64,000 nucleotides of DNA from Pontibacter populi (lineage in GTDB: Bacteria > Bacteroidota > Bacteroidia > Cytophagales > Hymenobacteraceae): the NCBI RefSeq assembly GCF_019336435.1, contig NZ_JAHWXQ010000001.1:1458054-1522053 (forward strand). The letters are read 5' to 3'. The notes below the pieces were generated by a model. That model was not told where the DNA came from. It searched no databases and saw nothing but the letters and a program-made list of their open reading frames with translations. Of this stretch, positions 8,718 to 17,998 are shown piece by piece (the first letter of the stretch is position 1; each line of letters begins with the position of its first letter). The position numbers and the translations under genes are program-made.

Positions 8718-11123
8718 TTAAAAGGCTATAGTTGCCGTCAGTTTAAACTTCAGGTTGTCTTTGCGTTTGGGCAGCTCGTAAGCGCCGTAGCGGTAAAATA
8801 CACCCACCCCGATCCCGGAGAAAGCAGAGCTTATTACATTATTCAGCATCAACCCGGATTCAAAAAAGCCTTTCTCCATTGTTTTAACTTGCGGAAGTAT
8901 AAGCTCAGGCAATTCCTGTTTCAGGTTTCCGTAGCCGATGTTGGTAACCAGAACCACATCCGGTTTAAAAAACTTTGTGCGCAGCAGCCGCTTGCCTAGG
9001 TCCTGTTGCAGAAAAAGGGCAGTAAATTTATCTGAAAAGAACTCATACGGAGCCATCGTTTCGAAGCCTTCGCCGGAGTAAACCTCATACTCATCGGAGT
9101 AGCTGCCATAGCCGTTATACAGGTTCACGAAGGGTACATCGCCGGTAACCAGACCTGCGGCAAGCGTGAAGTTGCTTTTGCCAAAAGTGCGGTGTAGCAG
9201 GCTGCCTTCTAAACGCAGGTCGTATTTGTTGTAACTATAGTTGCCGTTCAGAACACCATCCAGTCCGCGGGTATATTGCAGCCACAACACAGGATATTTG
9301 CCGGGCGTAGCCATTGTCTGGTTAAAAAGCTGCATCAGTTGCTCACCATAGGCAAAACGTAAACCCGCTTTTGCCTCTGTAATGGTATAAATTGCCTGTG
9401 GCTGATCAAATGCTGCGAACAGGGTTGGCCTGCGTTCTTCCTGCTGTAGTTGGGTGTGTAATTGCAGATAACGCCCTAACCTGCCAGAAAGGCTGACGTG
9501 CTGGTGTGTCGTATAATCCAGGTAAGGAAGCAACGGTTGCCGGAGATCAGAGAACAGGTTGGTTTCCCGGAAAGGAAGTCTGCGGCCGCCTGGTTCCAGT
9601 ACATCTTCCCAGTAAGCAGCCTGGAGCTTTAAATTTGAGGGCTTGTGTAACGTGAATATAGCATCGGCACCATACTTCTGTTCGTCATCCTTAAAACCAT
9701 ACCCCCAATAACCTCCAATGCTGAACCAGTCCAAGAGCTGCTCGTTGGTATGGGCACCAATTCCTAGCCGTACACCTTCAAAATCGCTGACGTGCAATAG
9801 CCGGTTTAAATCTAAACTGATGGGGCCAATAGGTAACTTTTTGGTGATCAGATACTCCATGATCCGGATGGAACGGTCGAGGTTCTGGGCTTTGCCTACA
9901 CTGTCTATAACCGTATAAGTGCGTTGCTCAAAAGTATCCAGGCTATCGTGGCGGTACTGTTGCCAGATGTATTCCGGTTGTTTGTTGGCCAGCGGAGATT
10001 GCGATAAAGCGATAGCACCAAAATCACTTTTTTTCAGGTCAGGGCTTAAGTTAATGTTGGTAATATAGGTGCGGATGCGGCCGTACGGTTGATGGCCTTT
10101 CATTTCGATCTGCGGAATCGTTATCTCTACATCCAGCTCGGTAGGGAACCAGCGACCCTGCACTTTACTGAATTGTTGCTGCAGTTTTATACCGCTCTTA
10201 GCATCGCTGGCCGATTCGGCAATGATGTTCTGTACAGCCCAGCCATCCGAGTTAATGTAAAGCAAACCTTTCAACCCGTTAAAATTGCGCCCTTTCAGCG
10301 GGGCAAACGAGATAATAAAAACGGAATCCTGGCCGCTAACAACAGTTTCCTGCAATATAAAATCGTATTTGCGCGTACTGCCCGGGCTGAGCGGACTCAG
10401 GTAATTCTTCCCGAAAAAGATGGGCATATCGGCGTAAACAGAAAAGTCGCGGGCTTCGGCGGCAACTATACCAAAACTGGGCTGCTGCAACCCCGATACG
10501 CGTGTAGCAACTATAGTTTCCTGGGTGTGGTTGGGTTTCAGGTAAGCAAAGTTGGTCACGCTCTCCATCAGGAACAGGTGTTGCTTTTCCAGTATCTTCT
10601 TCATTTTATAATAAGAAGAATCTTTGGCCTCAACTATAAAAGTAGTGTCGCTCAGGTTCAGGTTGCGTGGATCGGTGGCGGTGAGTATAAACTTGTTGTA
10701 GGTGCGATAGGTGTAGGCCGGGATATTTTCGGGGCGGTTACGTTCGCGGTTCCGGGTGGCAAGCTCTATAATGCGGTGTGCCGGATTTACTCCTGCCCGA
10801 ACTATAACTTCGTGTAGCTGCGCTGCCGACGGCTGTAAATACACATCAATTTTACCTGTAGAATCAGGCTGGATAAGCTGCGGCATATAACCCACATAAC
10901 TGAACCGCAGACTGGTAATGGGCCTGGTGTGGCGCAATCGGAACTGCCCTTCTAAGTTAGTGGTAGTGCCGGTTTCGCCTTGGTTGGCAGCTATGCTTAC
11001 AAAAGGAAGTTTTTCCCGGGTTTCAGCATCGCGTACTGTGCCGTGCACTTCCTGCACCTGTGCTATAGTTGGTATAGTGGCAAGGCAAAAAAGTAGCAGA
11101 AAAAACACGCGTAGTTGTAGCAT
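8718..11123 (-). CDS. DUF5686 outer-membrane protein with carboxypeptidase-regulatory-like domain
   Basis: Large envelope protein of 801 residues. An N-terminal signal peptide (FFLLLFCLATIPTIAQ) precedes a carboxypeptidase regulatory-like beta-sandwich (VHGTVRDAETREKLPFVSI...GQFRLRH), then a long beta-rich region typical of the DUF5686 family and ending FKLTATIAF. The terminal Phe and alternating hydrophobic pattern suit an outer-membrane beta-barrel. The same domain order is widespread in Bacteroidota, with no settled function. It lies alone between the NAD(P)HX repair gene (109 bp away) and the PAP2 gene. Confidence 0.85.
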   Translation of the reverse strand: MLQLRVFFLLLFCLATIPTIAQVQEVHGTVRDAETREKLPFVSIAANQGETGTTTNLEGQFRLRHTRPITSLRFSYVGYMPQLIQPDSTGKIDVYLQPSAAQLHEVIVRAGVNPAHRIIELATRNRERNRPENIPAYTYRTYNKFILTATDPRNLNLSDTTFIVEAKDSSYYKMKKILEKQHLFLMESVTNFAYLKPNHTQETIVATRVSGLQQPSFGIVAAEARDFSVYADMPIFFGKNYLSPLSPGSTRKYDFILQETVVSGQDSVFIISFAPLKGRNFNGLKGLLYINSDGWAVQNIIAESASDAKSGIKLQQQFSKVQGRWFPTELDVEITIPQIEMKGHQPYGRIRTYITNINLSPDLKKSDFGAIALSQSPLANKQPEYIWQQYRHDSLDTFEQRTYTVIDSVGKAQNLDRSIRIMEYLITKKLPIGPISLDLNRLLHVSDFEGVRLGIGAHTNEQLLDWFSIGGYWGYGFKDDEQKYGADAIFTLHKPSNLKLQAAYWEDVLEPGGRRLPFRETNLFSDLRQPLLPYLDYTTHQHVSLSGRLGRYLQLHTQLQQEERRPTLFAAFDQPQAIYTITEAKAGLRFAYGEQLMQLFNQTMATPGKYPVLWLQYTRGLDGVLNGNYSYNKYDLRLEGSLLHRTFGKSNFTLAAGLVTGDVPFVNLYNGYGSYSDEYEVYSGEGFETMAPYEFFSDKFTALFLQQDLGKRLLRTKFFKPDVVLVTNIGYGNLKQELPELILPQVKTMEKGFFESGLMLNNVISSAFSGIGVGVFYRYGAYELPKRKDNLKFKLTATIAF

Positions 11124-11241
11124 GCTATAAAGATAATTGTCTGAACCGCAGATTAAAGCTGATTTTTAAGATTAACAGGATCTTTCTGTCAAAAGCAGCC
11201 TATACAATCTGGTAAACCGCTGTTGATCTGCGATTCAGGCA

Positions 11242-12147
11242 CTAGAACGTAAGCGACATGCCCATGCCCGGTTTCCCATTTGGCAGCACCGTTGGCGTTA
11301 TGACAGGGTTGTTTAATCCTTCGTCTTTAAAGAACTTCTCATGTAGCCAGTAAACTGTATTTACGGAAAGTATGCCCACACCGGCACCGGCCAGCACATC
11401 AGCCATCCAGTGTTCGTTATTAAGTACGCGCATTACGCCGGTAGCACTGGCTATGGTGTAACTGCCCACACTGATCCACGGGCTTTTATGGCGGAACTCC
11501 TTATCAACTATAGTGGCAATGGTAAAAGCGTAAGCCGTGTGGCCAGACGGAAAAGCTGTAGGGTCGCCGTTGGGCCTGTCGATGTTGGTTAGCTTTTTTG
11601 TGGGCCAGACTATAGCGGAAGTAAGCGCCCCGGATGCTAAAAGTAAACCTGTTTGCCGGCGGATGTCGTGGCGGTTCTGGGATGAAAAGGCGTTGAAACC
11701 ATACATGTAAGCCACCGGCAGGAAGAACAGGTAATCATCTACCTTGGTGCTGAAATTTGGCGTGTGCTTATTGCGGCTATCGCGGGCATCGTGACTACTG
11801 AAAAAGCCATTGTCCTGTATGGTGTAAATACCTGCCCCGATAAGCGCAGCAGCGGGCAAAACAGCCCTTGTCAGGTAACGTCTGTTGCTGCCTTCGCGCA
11901 GCTGTGCTTCGGTAAAGGGCTTTTTCTGCCCGGGGTAAACGGTATCGGCAGGAATAGCGAGCGCAGAATCGGCAGAGAATTTATTTAATGTATCTAAAGC
12001 AACGGCCGGTGATTGGCGCTGCAGAATCGAGGCCTGTTGTGCTGCAACCGGGTTTGCCAGCATACCCAGCCAAAGCAGGGGTAACGCAATTAACTTAGTT
12101 AGCTTCAAAGTATAAGGTGTTTTTGTAGTAAGAGTATAGTTTCGCAA
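11242..12147 (-). CDS. PAP2-family phosphatase (membrane-associated)
   Basis: Acid-phosphatase/vanadium-haloperoxidase superfamily enzyme of 301 residues. The three catalytic motifs are visible in the C-terminal half: KKLTNIDRP, then FPSGHTAYAF, then MRVLNNEHWMADVLAG with the catalytic His and Asp. An N-terminal signal or anchor segment (LIALPLLWLGMLANPVAAQ) indicates export. Likely substrates are lipid phosphates such as undecaprenyl or phosphatidyl phosphates, but the sequence does not say which. It is transcribed away from ispF. Confidence 0.9.
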   Translation of the reverse strand: MRNYTLTTKTPYTLKLTKLIALPLLWLGMLANPVAAQQASILQRQSPAVALDTLNKFSADSALAIPADTVYPGQKKPFTEAQLREGSNRRYLTRAVLPAAALIGAGIYTIQDNGFFSSHDARDSRNKHTPNFSTKVDDYLFFLPVAYMYGFNAFSSQNRHDIRRQTGLLLASGALTSAIVWPTKKLTNIDRPNGDPTAFPSGHTAYAFTIATIVDKEFRHKSPWISVGSYTIASATGVMRVLNNEHWMADVLAGAGVGILSVNTVYWLHEKFFKDEGLNNPVITPTVLPNGKPGMGMSLTF

Positions 12148-12518
12148 ATTATAGAAATTCTTAAACCTGTCTAGTTACTATAGTTTTTTGAGTTTGGTTT
12201 CGGGGAATGTTTATGCCAATAAGTTGGAATCCCGGTATACGTTAGTAACAGAGCAGGCCAGGCAAGTCGTGAACTGACCTTACGAAATTACCCTGTAGCT
12301 AAAAACTATCAACCCGGAAGGTGGCAGAAGGTGCACACGTTACCACGTCAATCAACCCTATACTATAGGTGCTGCTTCAGGCAAGTTCTTGCAGCCAATT
12401 AAACCATAGCAACCTATACACGTCTAAGAAACCATACCTATACTATAGCAAAACCGTATTTTTCGATTAGATTTACCTTTACGACTTTACGCTTTTCGAA
12501 AAGCGCTTACCTATACCT
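12148..12518. other. 371-bp divergent intergenic region
   Basis: Lies between the divergent PAP2 and ispF genes and must hold both promoters. A TTACCTTTACG tract about 45 bp before ispF resembles a Bacteroidota -7 element with one mismatch. Several CTATAG words occur (12179, 12363, 12433). No open frame, RNA gene or riboswitch was recognised. Confidence 0.4.
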
Positions 12519-13004
12519 ATGAAATTAAAGATCAGAACCGGCTTCGGCTACGATGTGCATCAACTGCAGGAAGGGCTTGACTTTTGGTTGGGCGGCATTA
12601 AAATACCACATACGCACGGCGCGCTGGGCCACTCCGATGCCGACGTATTAGTTCATGTTATCTGCGATGCCTTGCTGGGTGCCGCCAACATGCGCGACAT
12701 CGGCTTCCATTTCTCCGACAAAGACCCGCAATACAAAGGCATCGACAGCAAAGTACTACTGAAAGAAGTGGTGCACCTGCTTTCCCGCGAAGGCTATGAG
12801 ATCGGCAACATCGACTCTACCATTTGCCTGCAGGAGCCCAAAGTAAATCCGCATATTCCGGAAATGAAAGCGTGCCTGGCTAAAGTAATGGGCATTCCGG
12901 AACACGATATTTCTATTAAGGCAACCACTACGGAGCATCTGGGCTTTGTGGGTAAAAAAGAAGGAGTTGCCGCTTTTGCTACTGTACTTATCATCAAACA
13001 ATAA
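12519..13004 (+). CDS. ispF: 2-C-methyl-D-erythritol 2,4-cyclodiphosphate synthase
   Basis: Fifth enzyme of the non-mevalonate (MEP) isoprenoid pathway, making the cyclic diphosphate from CDP-ME-2-phosphate. It has 161 residues, normal length. The zinc ligands appear in GYDVHQL (Asp12, His14) and in HSDADVLVHVICDALLGA, and the C-terminal IKATTTEHLGFVGKKEGVAA is the conserved CMP-binding segment. The peptidase gene follows 33 bp later, so they are probably co-transcribed, although no functional link is evident. Confidence 0.97.
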   Translation: MKLKIRTGFGYDVHQLQEGLDFWLGGIKIPHTHGALGHSDADVLVHVICDALLGAANMRDIGFHFSDKDPQYKGIDSKVLLKEVVHLLSREGYEIGNIDSTICLQEPKVNPHIPEMKACLAKVMGIPEHDISIKATTTEHLGFVGKKEGVAAFATVLIIKQ

Positions 13005-13037
13005 CCTGACTAAACCTTAAACTTCACCTTAAAACAA

Positions 13038-14687
13038 ATGAAACACCTCCATACCTATGGTTTTGTGCTGGCTGCACTACTTGCTTCGGGTTGTGCATCT
13101 ACCAACAATTCCGCGAAAAGCCCTGAGACCAATGCCGAAAAACTTCGCGCAGCTGCAACCACCTATGGCCAGACCATAACTGCTGCCGATCTCTCAAAGC
13201 ACCTGAACATTATTGCTTCTGACGAATACGAAGGCCGTAATACCGGCGAGAAAGGTCAGAAAATGGCTGCTGCGTACATTGCCAAAGAGTTTAAAGAAGA
13301 TGGCTTAACAGGCCCTGTAACTGCCGGCAGCAACCCATATTACCAGACATTTGACCTGGAAAAAAGCCAGTGGGGTGAAGGCCACATTTTAATTGGTGAT
13401 AAGAAGTTTCTGATGATGCAGGACTTCTTTGTACTTGGCAGCTCTCCTTATCAGACCGAGCAAACTACTGATGTGGTTTTTGCAGGTTATGGTATAGACG
13501 ATGAAAAGTACTCTGATTATGCTAATGTTGATGTAACCGGCAAAATGGTTGTTGTGCTTGCCGGCGAGCCAAAAGGAAGTAACGGTAACTACCTGATCAG
13601 TGGAACTACCAAAGCATCTGACTGGGGCAACGACTATCGTTCCAAGCGTAATGCCGCTACCAAACGCGGTGCCAAAAGCGTGCTTATAGTTACCGGCACA
13701 TCTGCCGACGAGTTTAACAGTCTTACACAGCGTTATAAGTCTTATGCTTCACGTCCGTCTTTAGGGCTGAAGAGCGAAGGCAAACAGGAAAACGCCGCTG
13801 TAATGTTTGTATCACCGGTAGCTGGTGCAGCTTTACTGAACACAACTCCTGAAAAACTACTTGCTTACAGCAGCAATGTGGCCAAAGCTGGCAAACCGGT
13901 AGCATCTGCTTTTACAGCGCCAAAAAACGTTAAAGTGGTGACTTCGCGCATTACTACGCCGGTGCCAACCGAAAACGTACTGGGCTTTATTGAAGGCTCT
14001 GATAAAAAAGACGAAGTAGTAGTTGTAACAGCGCACTATGACCACGTTGGCATAGAGCAGGATGCACCTGGCGATGACAAGATCTTTAACGGCGCGAACG
14101 ACGATGGTTCTGGTACAGTAGCTGTAATCGAACTGGCCGAAGCATTTGCACAGGCGAAGAAAGAAGGCAAAGGCCCGCGCCGCAGCATTCTGTTTATGAC
14201 CGTAACTGCCGAAGAAAAAGGCTTGCTAGGTTCTGAATACTACTCAGAAAACCCGATTTTCCCGCTGGCTAACACGGTGGCTAACGTAAACATCGACATG
14301 ATCGGCCGCATGGACTTCGACCATGAAAAGCAGAACGACAGCAACTATATTTATGTGATCGGGTCAGACAAGCTTTCTTCAGAGCTGCACTCCATTAACG
14401 AAGAGGCGAACCAGAAGTACGTGAACCTGAAGCTTGACTACAAGTTTAACGACGAGAACGATCCGAACCGTTTTTACTACCGTTCAGACCACTATAACTT
14501 CGCTAAGAACGGTATTCCGATCATTTTCTACTTTAACGGTGTGCACGCAGATTACCACAAAGCCAGCGACTCAGTAGATAAGATCTTATTCGACAGTGCT
14601 GAAAAAGTAGCTCGTTTAGCCTTCTATACTACTTGGGAACTTGCTAACCGCGACAACCGCATTGTAGTAGACAGCAATAAAAAGTAA
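13038..14687 (+). CDS. M28-family zinc aminopeptidase with PA domain (lipoprotein)
   Basis: Exported di-zinc metallopeptidase of 549 residues. A lipobox (LLASGC, Cys19) gives a lipid anchor. A protease-associated insert lies around residues 150-300. Zinc ligands are visible in order: HYDHVG, NGANDDGSGT, AEEKGLLGS, the Asp of NIDMIGRMD, and a late His in YRSDHYNFAKNGIP. Family members remove N-terminal amino acids from peptides in the envelope. The gene contains no CTATAG word, part of a 3.1 kb stretch without it. Confidence 0.92.
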   Translation: MKHLHTYGFVLAALLASGCASTNNSAKSPETNAEKLRAAATTYGQTITAADLSKHLNIIASDEYEGRNTGEKGQKMAAAYIAKEFKEDGLTGPVTAGSNPYYQTFDLEKSQWGEGHILIGDKKFLMMQDFFVLGSSPYQTEQTTDVVFAGYGIDDEKYSDYANVDVTGKMVVVLAGEPKGSNGNYLISGTTKASDWGNDYRSKRNAATKRGAKSVLIVTGTSADEFNSLTQRYKSYASRPSLGLKSEGKQENAAVMFVSPVAGAALLNTTPEKLLAYSSNVAKAGKPVASAFTAPKNVKVVTSRITTPVPTENVLGFIEGSDKKDEVVVVTAHYDHVGIEQDAPGDDKIFNGANDDGSGTVAVIELAEAFAQAKKEGKGPRRSILFMTVTAEEKGLLGSEYYSENPIFPLANTVANVNIDMIGRMDFDHEKQNDSNYIYVIGSDKLSSELHSINEEANQKYVNLKLDYKFNDENDPNRFYYRSDHYNFAKNGIPIIFYFNGVHADYHKASDSVDKILFDSAEKVARLAFYTTWELANRDNRIVVDSNKK

Positions 14688-14701
14688 GCTTTTATAGTTA
14701 G

Positions 14702-14817
14702 AGAGTTTGGGAGTTTAAGAGTTAGAGAAGAATGAGTTAAAGAAGTAAGAATGACAAACAGTTTTCTTATTTCTTGCAAAACTCTTAAACTCACTAACTC
14801 CTAAACTCCCAAACTCT
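14702..14817. repeat. Large imperfect inverted repeat after the peptidase gene
   Basis: Arms of 24 bp, 14702-14725 and 14794-14817, are inverted copies with one mismatch; the core word is GAGTTTGGGAGTTTA. The 68-nt spacer is A/T-rich. The structure sits 14 bp after the peptidase stop and could act as a terminator or processing hairpin. A partial copy of the same arm (CTAACTCTTAAACTCCCAAA) occurs next to the serine dehydratase gene near 21911-21930, so the arm belongs to a dispersed family. Confidence 0.8.
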
Positions 14818-14892
14818 TTATACCTTTAAGGGGTTTTTCTTTTTTATAGTTGCGGCAACTATAAATCAGCCAATATAGTAGGCGAAATAGTT

Positions 14893-16263
14893 ATGAGTAA
14901 ATTAAAGCAGTTTCTGATCGATTCGGAAACAAAGTCATTCGACCAGAACCACCGCGCCACCATCAGGTTTAACATCGGTAAGTACAATGCCGCTGTGCAG
15001 CGTGGCCTCACCCAATATTCTGATCACGAACTCGCGCGTGAGCGTGCCTCCTATATAAAAACCAATACCATTAAGGACCTGGACAAGTACCTGATGGAGT
15101 TTGAAGCCAATTTTACTGCCCGTGGCGGCAAAGTTATCTGGGCACGCGATGCGCAGGAAGCTTTAAAGGAGATTGGCGAGATCATGAAGCGCAAACGTGC
15201 CAAATCTGTTGTTAAATCCAAGTCGATGATAACAGAGGAAATACACATGAACGAGTTCCTGGAAAAGAATGGCGTGGAAGTGGTGGAAACGGACCTTGGC
15301 GAATACATTGTGCAGCTGGCTGAGCAACGCCCCTACCATATTGTAACACCGGCTATGCACATGTCTAAAAAAGATATTGCTGAGCTGTTTGTGCGCAAAC
15401 TTAACATAGCCCCTACCGACGATGCCCAAGAGTTAGTTGGCGTAGCCCGTCGCCTTCTGCGCGATAAATACACATCTGCCGAAATTGGTATAACCGGCGG
15501 TAACTTTCTGTTGGCCGATGTGGGCGGCGTAGCTGTAACCGAGAACGAAGGTAACGCCCGCTTATCAACCACCTTCCCCAAAACGCATATTGCTATAGTT
15601 GGTATCGAGAAAATGTTGCCGTCTATTATGGACCTGGACCTTTTCTGGCCACTGCTGAGCACCAGCGGAACAGGGCAGAATGTAACCGTTTACAACACCA
15701 TATTTACCGGTCCGCGCCAGCCAAACGAAAAGGATGGTCCGGAAGAAATGTATGTTATACTGCTGGATAACGGCCGAACGGAATTAATGTCTCACCCTGA
15801 GAAGCGTGAAGCCTTAAACTGTATTCGCTGTGGTGCCTGCCTTAACATTTGCCCGGTATACAAAAACATTGGCGGCCATACGTACGAGAGTACTTACAGT
15901 GGCCCGATCGGTTCTGTGCTTACGCCGCACTTTAACGGCATGGCCGAGAACAAACACCTGAGCTTTGCCAGTTCGCTGTGCGGTGCCTGTACTTCTGTTT
16001 GCCCGGTTAAAATTAATATCCATAACCTGCTGCTGCTTAACCGCAAGCAAAGCGTGGACATGGGCCTTGCCGACAAGCAGGAAAAAACTGCCTTTAAGTT
16101 CTGGCTAAAAGCCATGAAGAGCCGCAAACTAATGAACATGGCTCCATCCGGCATCAAGAACTATGTAGTAAAATACATTCTGAAAGATACCTGGAGCAAG
16201 CGCCGCGAACCAATGAAGATAGCGCCAAAATCATTTAACCAGCTCTGGAAGGAAAGATCTTAA
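14893..16263 (+). CDS. lutB: LutB-type iron-sulfur protein (lactate utilisation)
   Basis: Homologue of LutB/YkgF, an L-lactate oxidation subunit that in Bacillus works with LutA and LutC. The N-terminal LUD-type region spans about residues 60-300. Two [4Fe-4S] ferredoxin motifs follow: CIRCGACLNICPVY, and CGACTSVCPVKI about 55 residues later. Length (456) is normal. The usual lutA and lutC partners are not adjacent: downstream is a convergent asparagine synthetase-like gene. Assignment to the LutB family is firm, the substrate less so. Confidence 0.88.
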   Translation: MSKLKQFLIDSETKSFDQNHRATIRFNIGKYNAAVQRGLTQYSDHELARERASYIKTNTIKDLDKYLMEFEANFTARGGKVIWARDAQEALKEIGEIMKRKRAKSVVKSKSMITEEIHMNEFLEKNGVEVVETDLGEYIVQLAEQRPYHIVTPAMHMSKKDIAELFVRKLNIAPTDDAQELVGVARRLLRDKYTSAEIGITGGNFLLADVGGVAVTENEGNARLSTTFPKTHIAIVGIEKMLPSIMDLDLFWPLLSTSGTGQNVTVYNTIFTGPRQPNEKDGPEEMYVILLDNGRTELMSHPEKREALNCIRCGACLNICPVYKNIGGHTYESTYSGPIGSVLTPHFNGMAENKHLSFASSLCGACTSVCPVKINIHNLLLLNRKQSVDMGLADKQEKTAFKFWLKAMKSRKLMNMAPSGIKNYVVKYILKDTWSKRREPMKIAPKSFNQLWKERS

Positions 16264-16333
16264 TTGCAGATTGTTGATTTAGAGCTCTATAGTTCAGCAC
16301 ACTTTTCATTCTAATCCTGATTCAGATATAAAC

Positions 16334-16365
16334 AAAACGGCCTGCAAACTATAGCAGGCCGTTTT
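16334..16365. terminator. Bidirectional terminator with palindrome in its loop
   Basis: A perfect 12-bp stem, AAAACGGCCTGC with GCAGGCCGTTTT, closes an 8-nt loop AAACTATA. The loop and first stem base create a CTATAG word. A-rich left and T-rich right flanks let it end both lutB (+) and the convergent asparagine synthetase-like gene (-). Confidence 0.85.
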
Positions 16366-16422
16366 ACTTTACATTATTATCCGGATTATCTCCATTATCA
16401 GGGTCGTTCATAAGGCTATAGT

Positions 16423-17379
16423 TTAAAACATGGAAGCGTGCCCAGGTTTGCGCGGGAACACTGTTACATCATCAATATCTTTGATCTTGCAGATAAAGCG
16501 GGTCATGCGCTCCACCCCAAATCCCGCACCGGCTGTTTTGGGTAATAGACCTCTTTTCGCCACTTCCAGGTAGTCCTCAAATATCTCTTTGTTAGCTCCC
16601 GTTTCAGCCATGCGTTTCAGTAGTTGCTTATAGTTGTTCTCGCGCTCTGCACCCGATAGGCCTTCTCCAAAACCATTCGGCCATACAAGGTCATAGTTAA
16701 AATAAGTGCCCGGTTTCATCTGGTCTTCTTTGTCATAAAACTCGCGCTTGTGGTTCAGTAGCCAGAACGGGGAATCAGACATCCGGGATTGCAGCATTTC
16801 ATAATCAGGACCTAAGGCAGCTTCTAGCTTCTCGGTGCGGTAAACAGGCCATTTCTCGTATTGTGGCAATAGTTCTCCGCGTAATTTCAGCAGCAGCTCA
16901 GGCAATTCAGCGTTCAGGCGTGCAAACACAAAGTTTACCAGGTCCTCCATAAACTCCATCACATAAAAACGGTCCTTGTTCTTAAACTCAAAGTCTATCT
17001 GGGTAAACTCGAACAAATGGCGGCCTGTTCCGGCACGGTCTGCAAACTCCAAGCGCACGTTCGGCGACACGATGTAAAGACTATCGAGAGCAGGGTTAAG
17101 CAGTGCCAGCTGTTTATGAAAGATCATGGATTTGGTAAGGCTCCAGCGCTTATCGGCATACGGTATGCTGGCATCTGCCACGCCATGGTTAAGCGGGTCT
17201 GTAATCGGAGACAGCATCAGCGGCATAAGCTGCGTTAGCCCTTTCCTGAACATAAACTCGTGCGTAGCCCGCACAATGCCCTGCTGCACCTGTAATATCC
17301 CTGGCAGGGCAGGCCGGCTCAGGCGGCCCAGCATCTGGTCGATAGCGGTGGGGGTTTCTAAAACTGGTGGTTCCATCAT
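16423..17379 (-). CDS. Asparagine synthetase-related protein (AsnRS catalytic core without anticodon domain)
   Basis: Class II aminoacyl-tRNA synthetase core of 318 residues related to archaeal AsnRS/AspRS. Class II motif 2 is seen as GTGRHLFEFTQIDFEF and motif 3 as GAGFGVERMTRF...DDVTVFPRKPG. The N-terminal OB-fold anticodon-binding domain, which makes true AsnRS about 430-460 residues, is absent. This matches the AS-AR proteins first described in Pyrococcus, which make asparagine from aspartate, ammonia and ATP rather than charging tRNA. An AsnC-like regulator gene lies divergently 133 bp away, copying the asnC/asnA layout of E. coli. By context asparagine synthesis is the likely role; a tRNA-related role cannot be excluded from sequence alone. 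Confidence 0.8.
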   Translation of the reverse strand: MMEPPVLETPTAIDQMLGRLSRPALPGILQVQQGIVRATHEFMFRKGLTQLMPLMLSPITDPLNHGVADASIPYADKRWSLTKSMIFHKQLALLNPALDSLYIVSPNVRLEFADRAGTGRHLFEFTQIDFEFKNKDRFYVMEFMEDLVNFVFARLNAELPELLLKLRGELLPQYEKWPVYRTEKLEAALGPDYEMLQSRMSDSPFWLLNHKREFYDKEDQMKPGTYFNYDLVWPNGFGEGLSGAERENNYKQLLKRMAETGANKEIFEDYLEVAKRGLLPKTAGAGFGVERMTRFICKIKDIDDVTVFPRKPGHASMF

Positions 17380-17410
17380 GTTAAACTGGTTTATTGGTTA
17401 ATAATTTATA

Positions 17411-17435
17411 AGTGTGAAATGTTAATATTTACACT
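17411..17435. promoter_or_regulatory. Candidate AsnC operator (imperfect palindrome)
   Basis: Half-sites AGTGTGAAAT and ATATTTACACT form an inverted repeat around a short A/T centre, midway in the spacer between the divergent asparagine synthetase-like and AsnC-like genes. Lrp/AsnC proteins bind A/T-rich dyads of this size and usually autoregulate. Assignment is by position and symmetry only. Confidence 0.4.
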
Positions 17436-17493
17436 GCAATTTTAAATAGTTTCCAAGAAACGGTTGATACCAGTGTTATAATTTTAATTTTTA

Positions 17494-17501
17494 TAGGTTT
17501 G
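17494..17501 (+). promoter_or_regulatory. Bacteroidota -7 promoter element of the asnC-like gene
   Basis: TAGGTTTG fits the TAnnTTTG consensus and lies 11 bp before the first ATG of the regulator gene. No well-spaced TTG -33 element is obvious. Confidence 0.5.
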
Positions 17502-17512
17502 TATTAAAAATA

Positions 17513-17998
17513 ATGAAATTTAGTGCTGATATTGGCGATATGAATTACCAAATTGATAATCTGGATAAGCAGATTCTGATTTTGCTGATGCAGGATGTGG
17601 TGCAGCCTTATACAGAAATTGCAAAGGAATTAGGCGTATCCGGCGGAACGATACATGTGCGGATGCGCAAGCTAACTGAGATGGGTGTGGTAAAAGGTAG
17701 CCAGCTTATAGTTGACCCGGCCTCTTTAGGATATGATATCTGTGCGTTTATCGGTGTTTTCCTGGAGAAAGGCTCGGAGTACCGGGAGGCGGTAGAGCAA
17801 ATGCGGCAGATCCCTGAGATTGTAGAGCTGCACTACACGACGGGCTCTTACAGTATGTTTGCAAAAATTATCTGCCGGGATACAAAACACCTGCGCGAAG
17901 TGCTGAACGAAAAACTGCAAACTATAGCCGGCGTGCAACGCACCGAAACATTTATATCGCTGGAAGAAAGCATAAACCGCCAGATAACAATAGAATAA
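17513..17998 (+). CDS. asnC: AsnC-type (Lrp/AsnC) transcriptional regulator
   Basis: DNA-binding feast/famine regulator. An N-terminal winged HTH reads YTEIAKELGVSGGTIHVRMR, followed by the ligand-binding RAM domain (GYDICAFIGVFLEKG, LHYTTGSYSMFAKIICRDT, ETFISLEE). Compared from memory with E. coli AsnC, the match is close along the whole chain, including GTIHVR, LGYD-FIG and YYTTG-YS. The in-frame ATG at 17540 would give 152 residues, the same as E. coli AsnC, and may be the true start; the longer frame has 161. AsnC senses asparagine and controls asnA; here the divergent neighbour is the asparagine synthetase-like gene, so the same circuit is likely. Confidence 0.9.
   Translation: MKFSADIGDMNYQIDNLDKQILILLMQDVVQPYTEIAKELGVSGGTIHVRMRKLTEMGVVKGSQLIVDPASLGYDICAFIGVFLEKGSEYREAVEQMRQIPEIVELHYTTGSYSMFAKIICRDTKHLREVLNEKLQTIAGVQRTETFISLEESINRQITIE

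Noticed and set aside
16423..17379. Ordinary asparaginyl-tRNA synthetase
   Set aside because: The protein lacks the N-terminal anticodon-binding domain and is only 318 residues, so tRNA charging in the standard way is unlikely.
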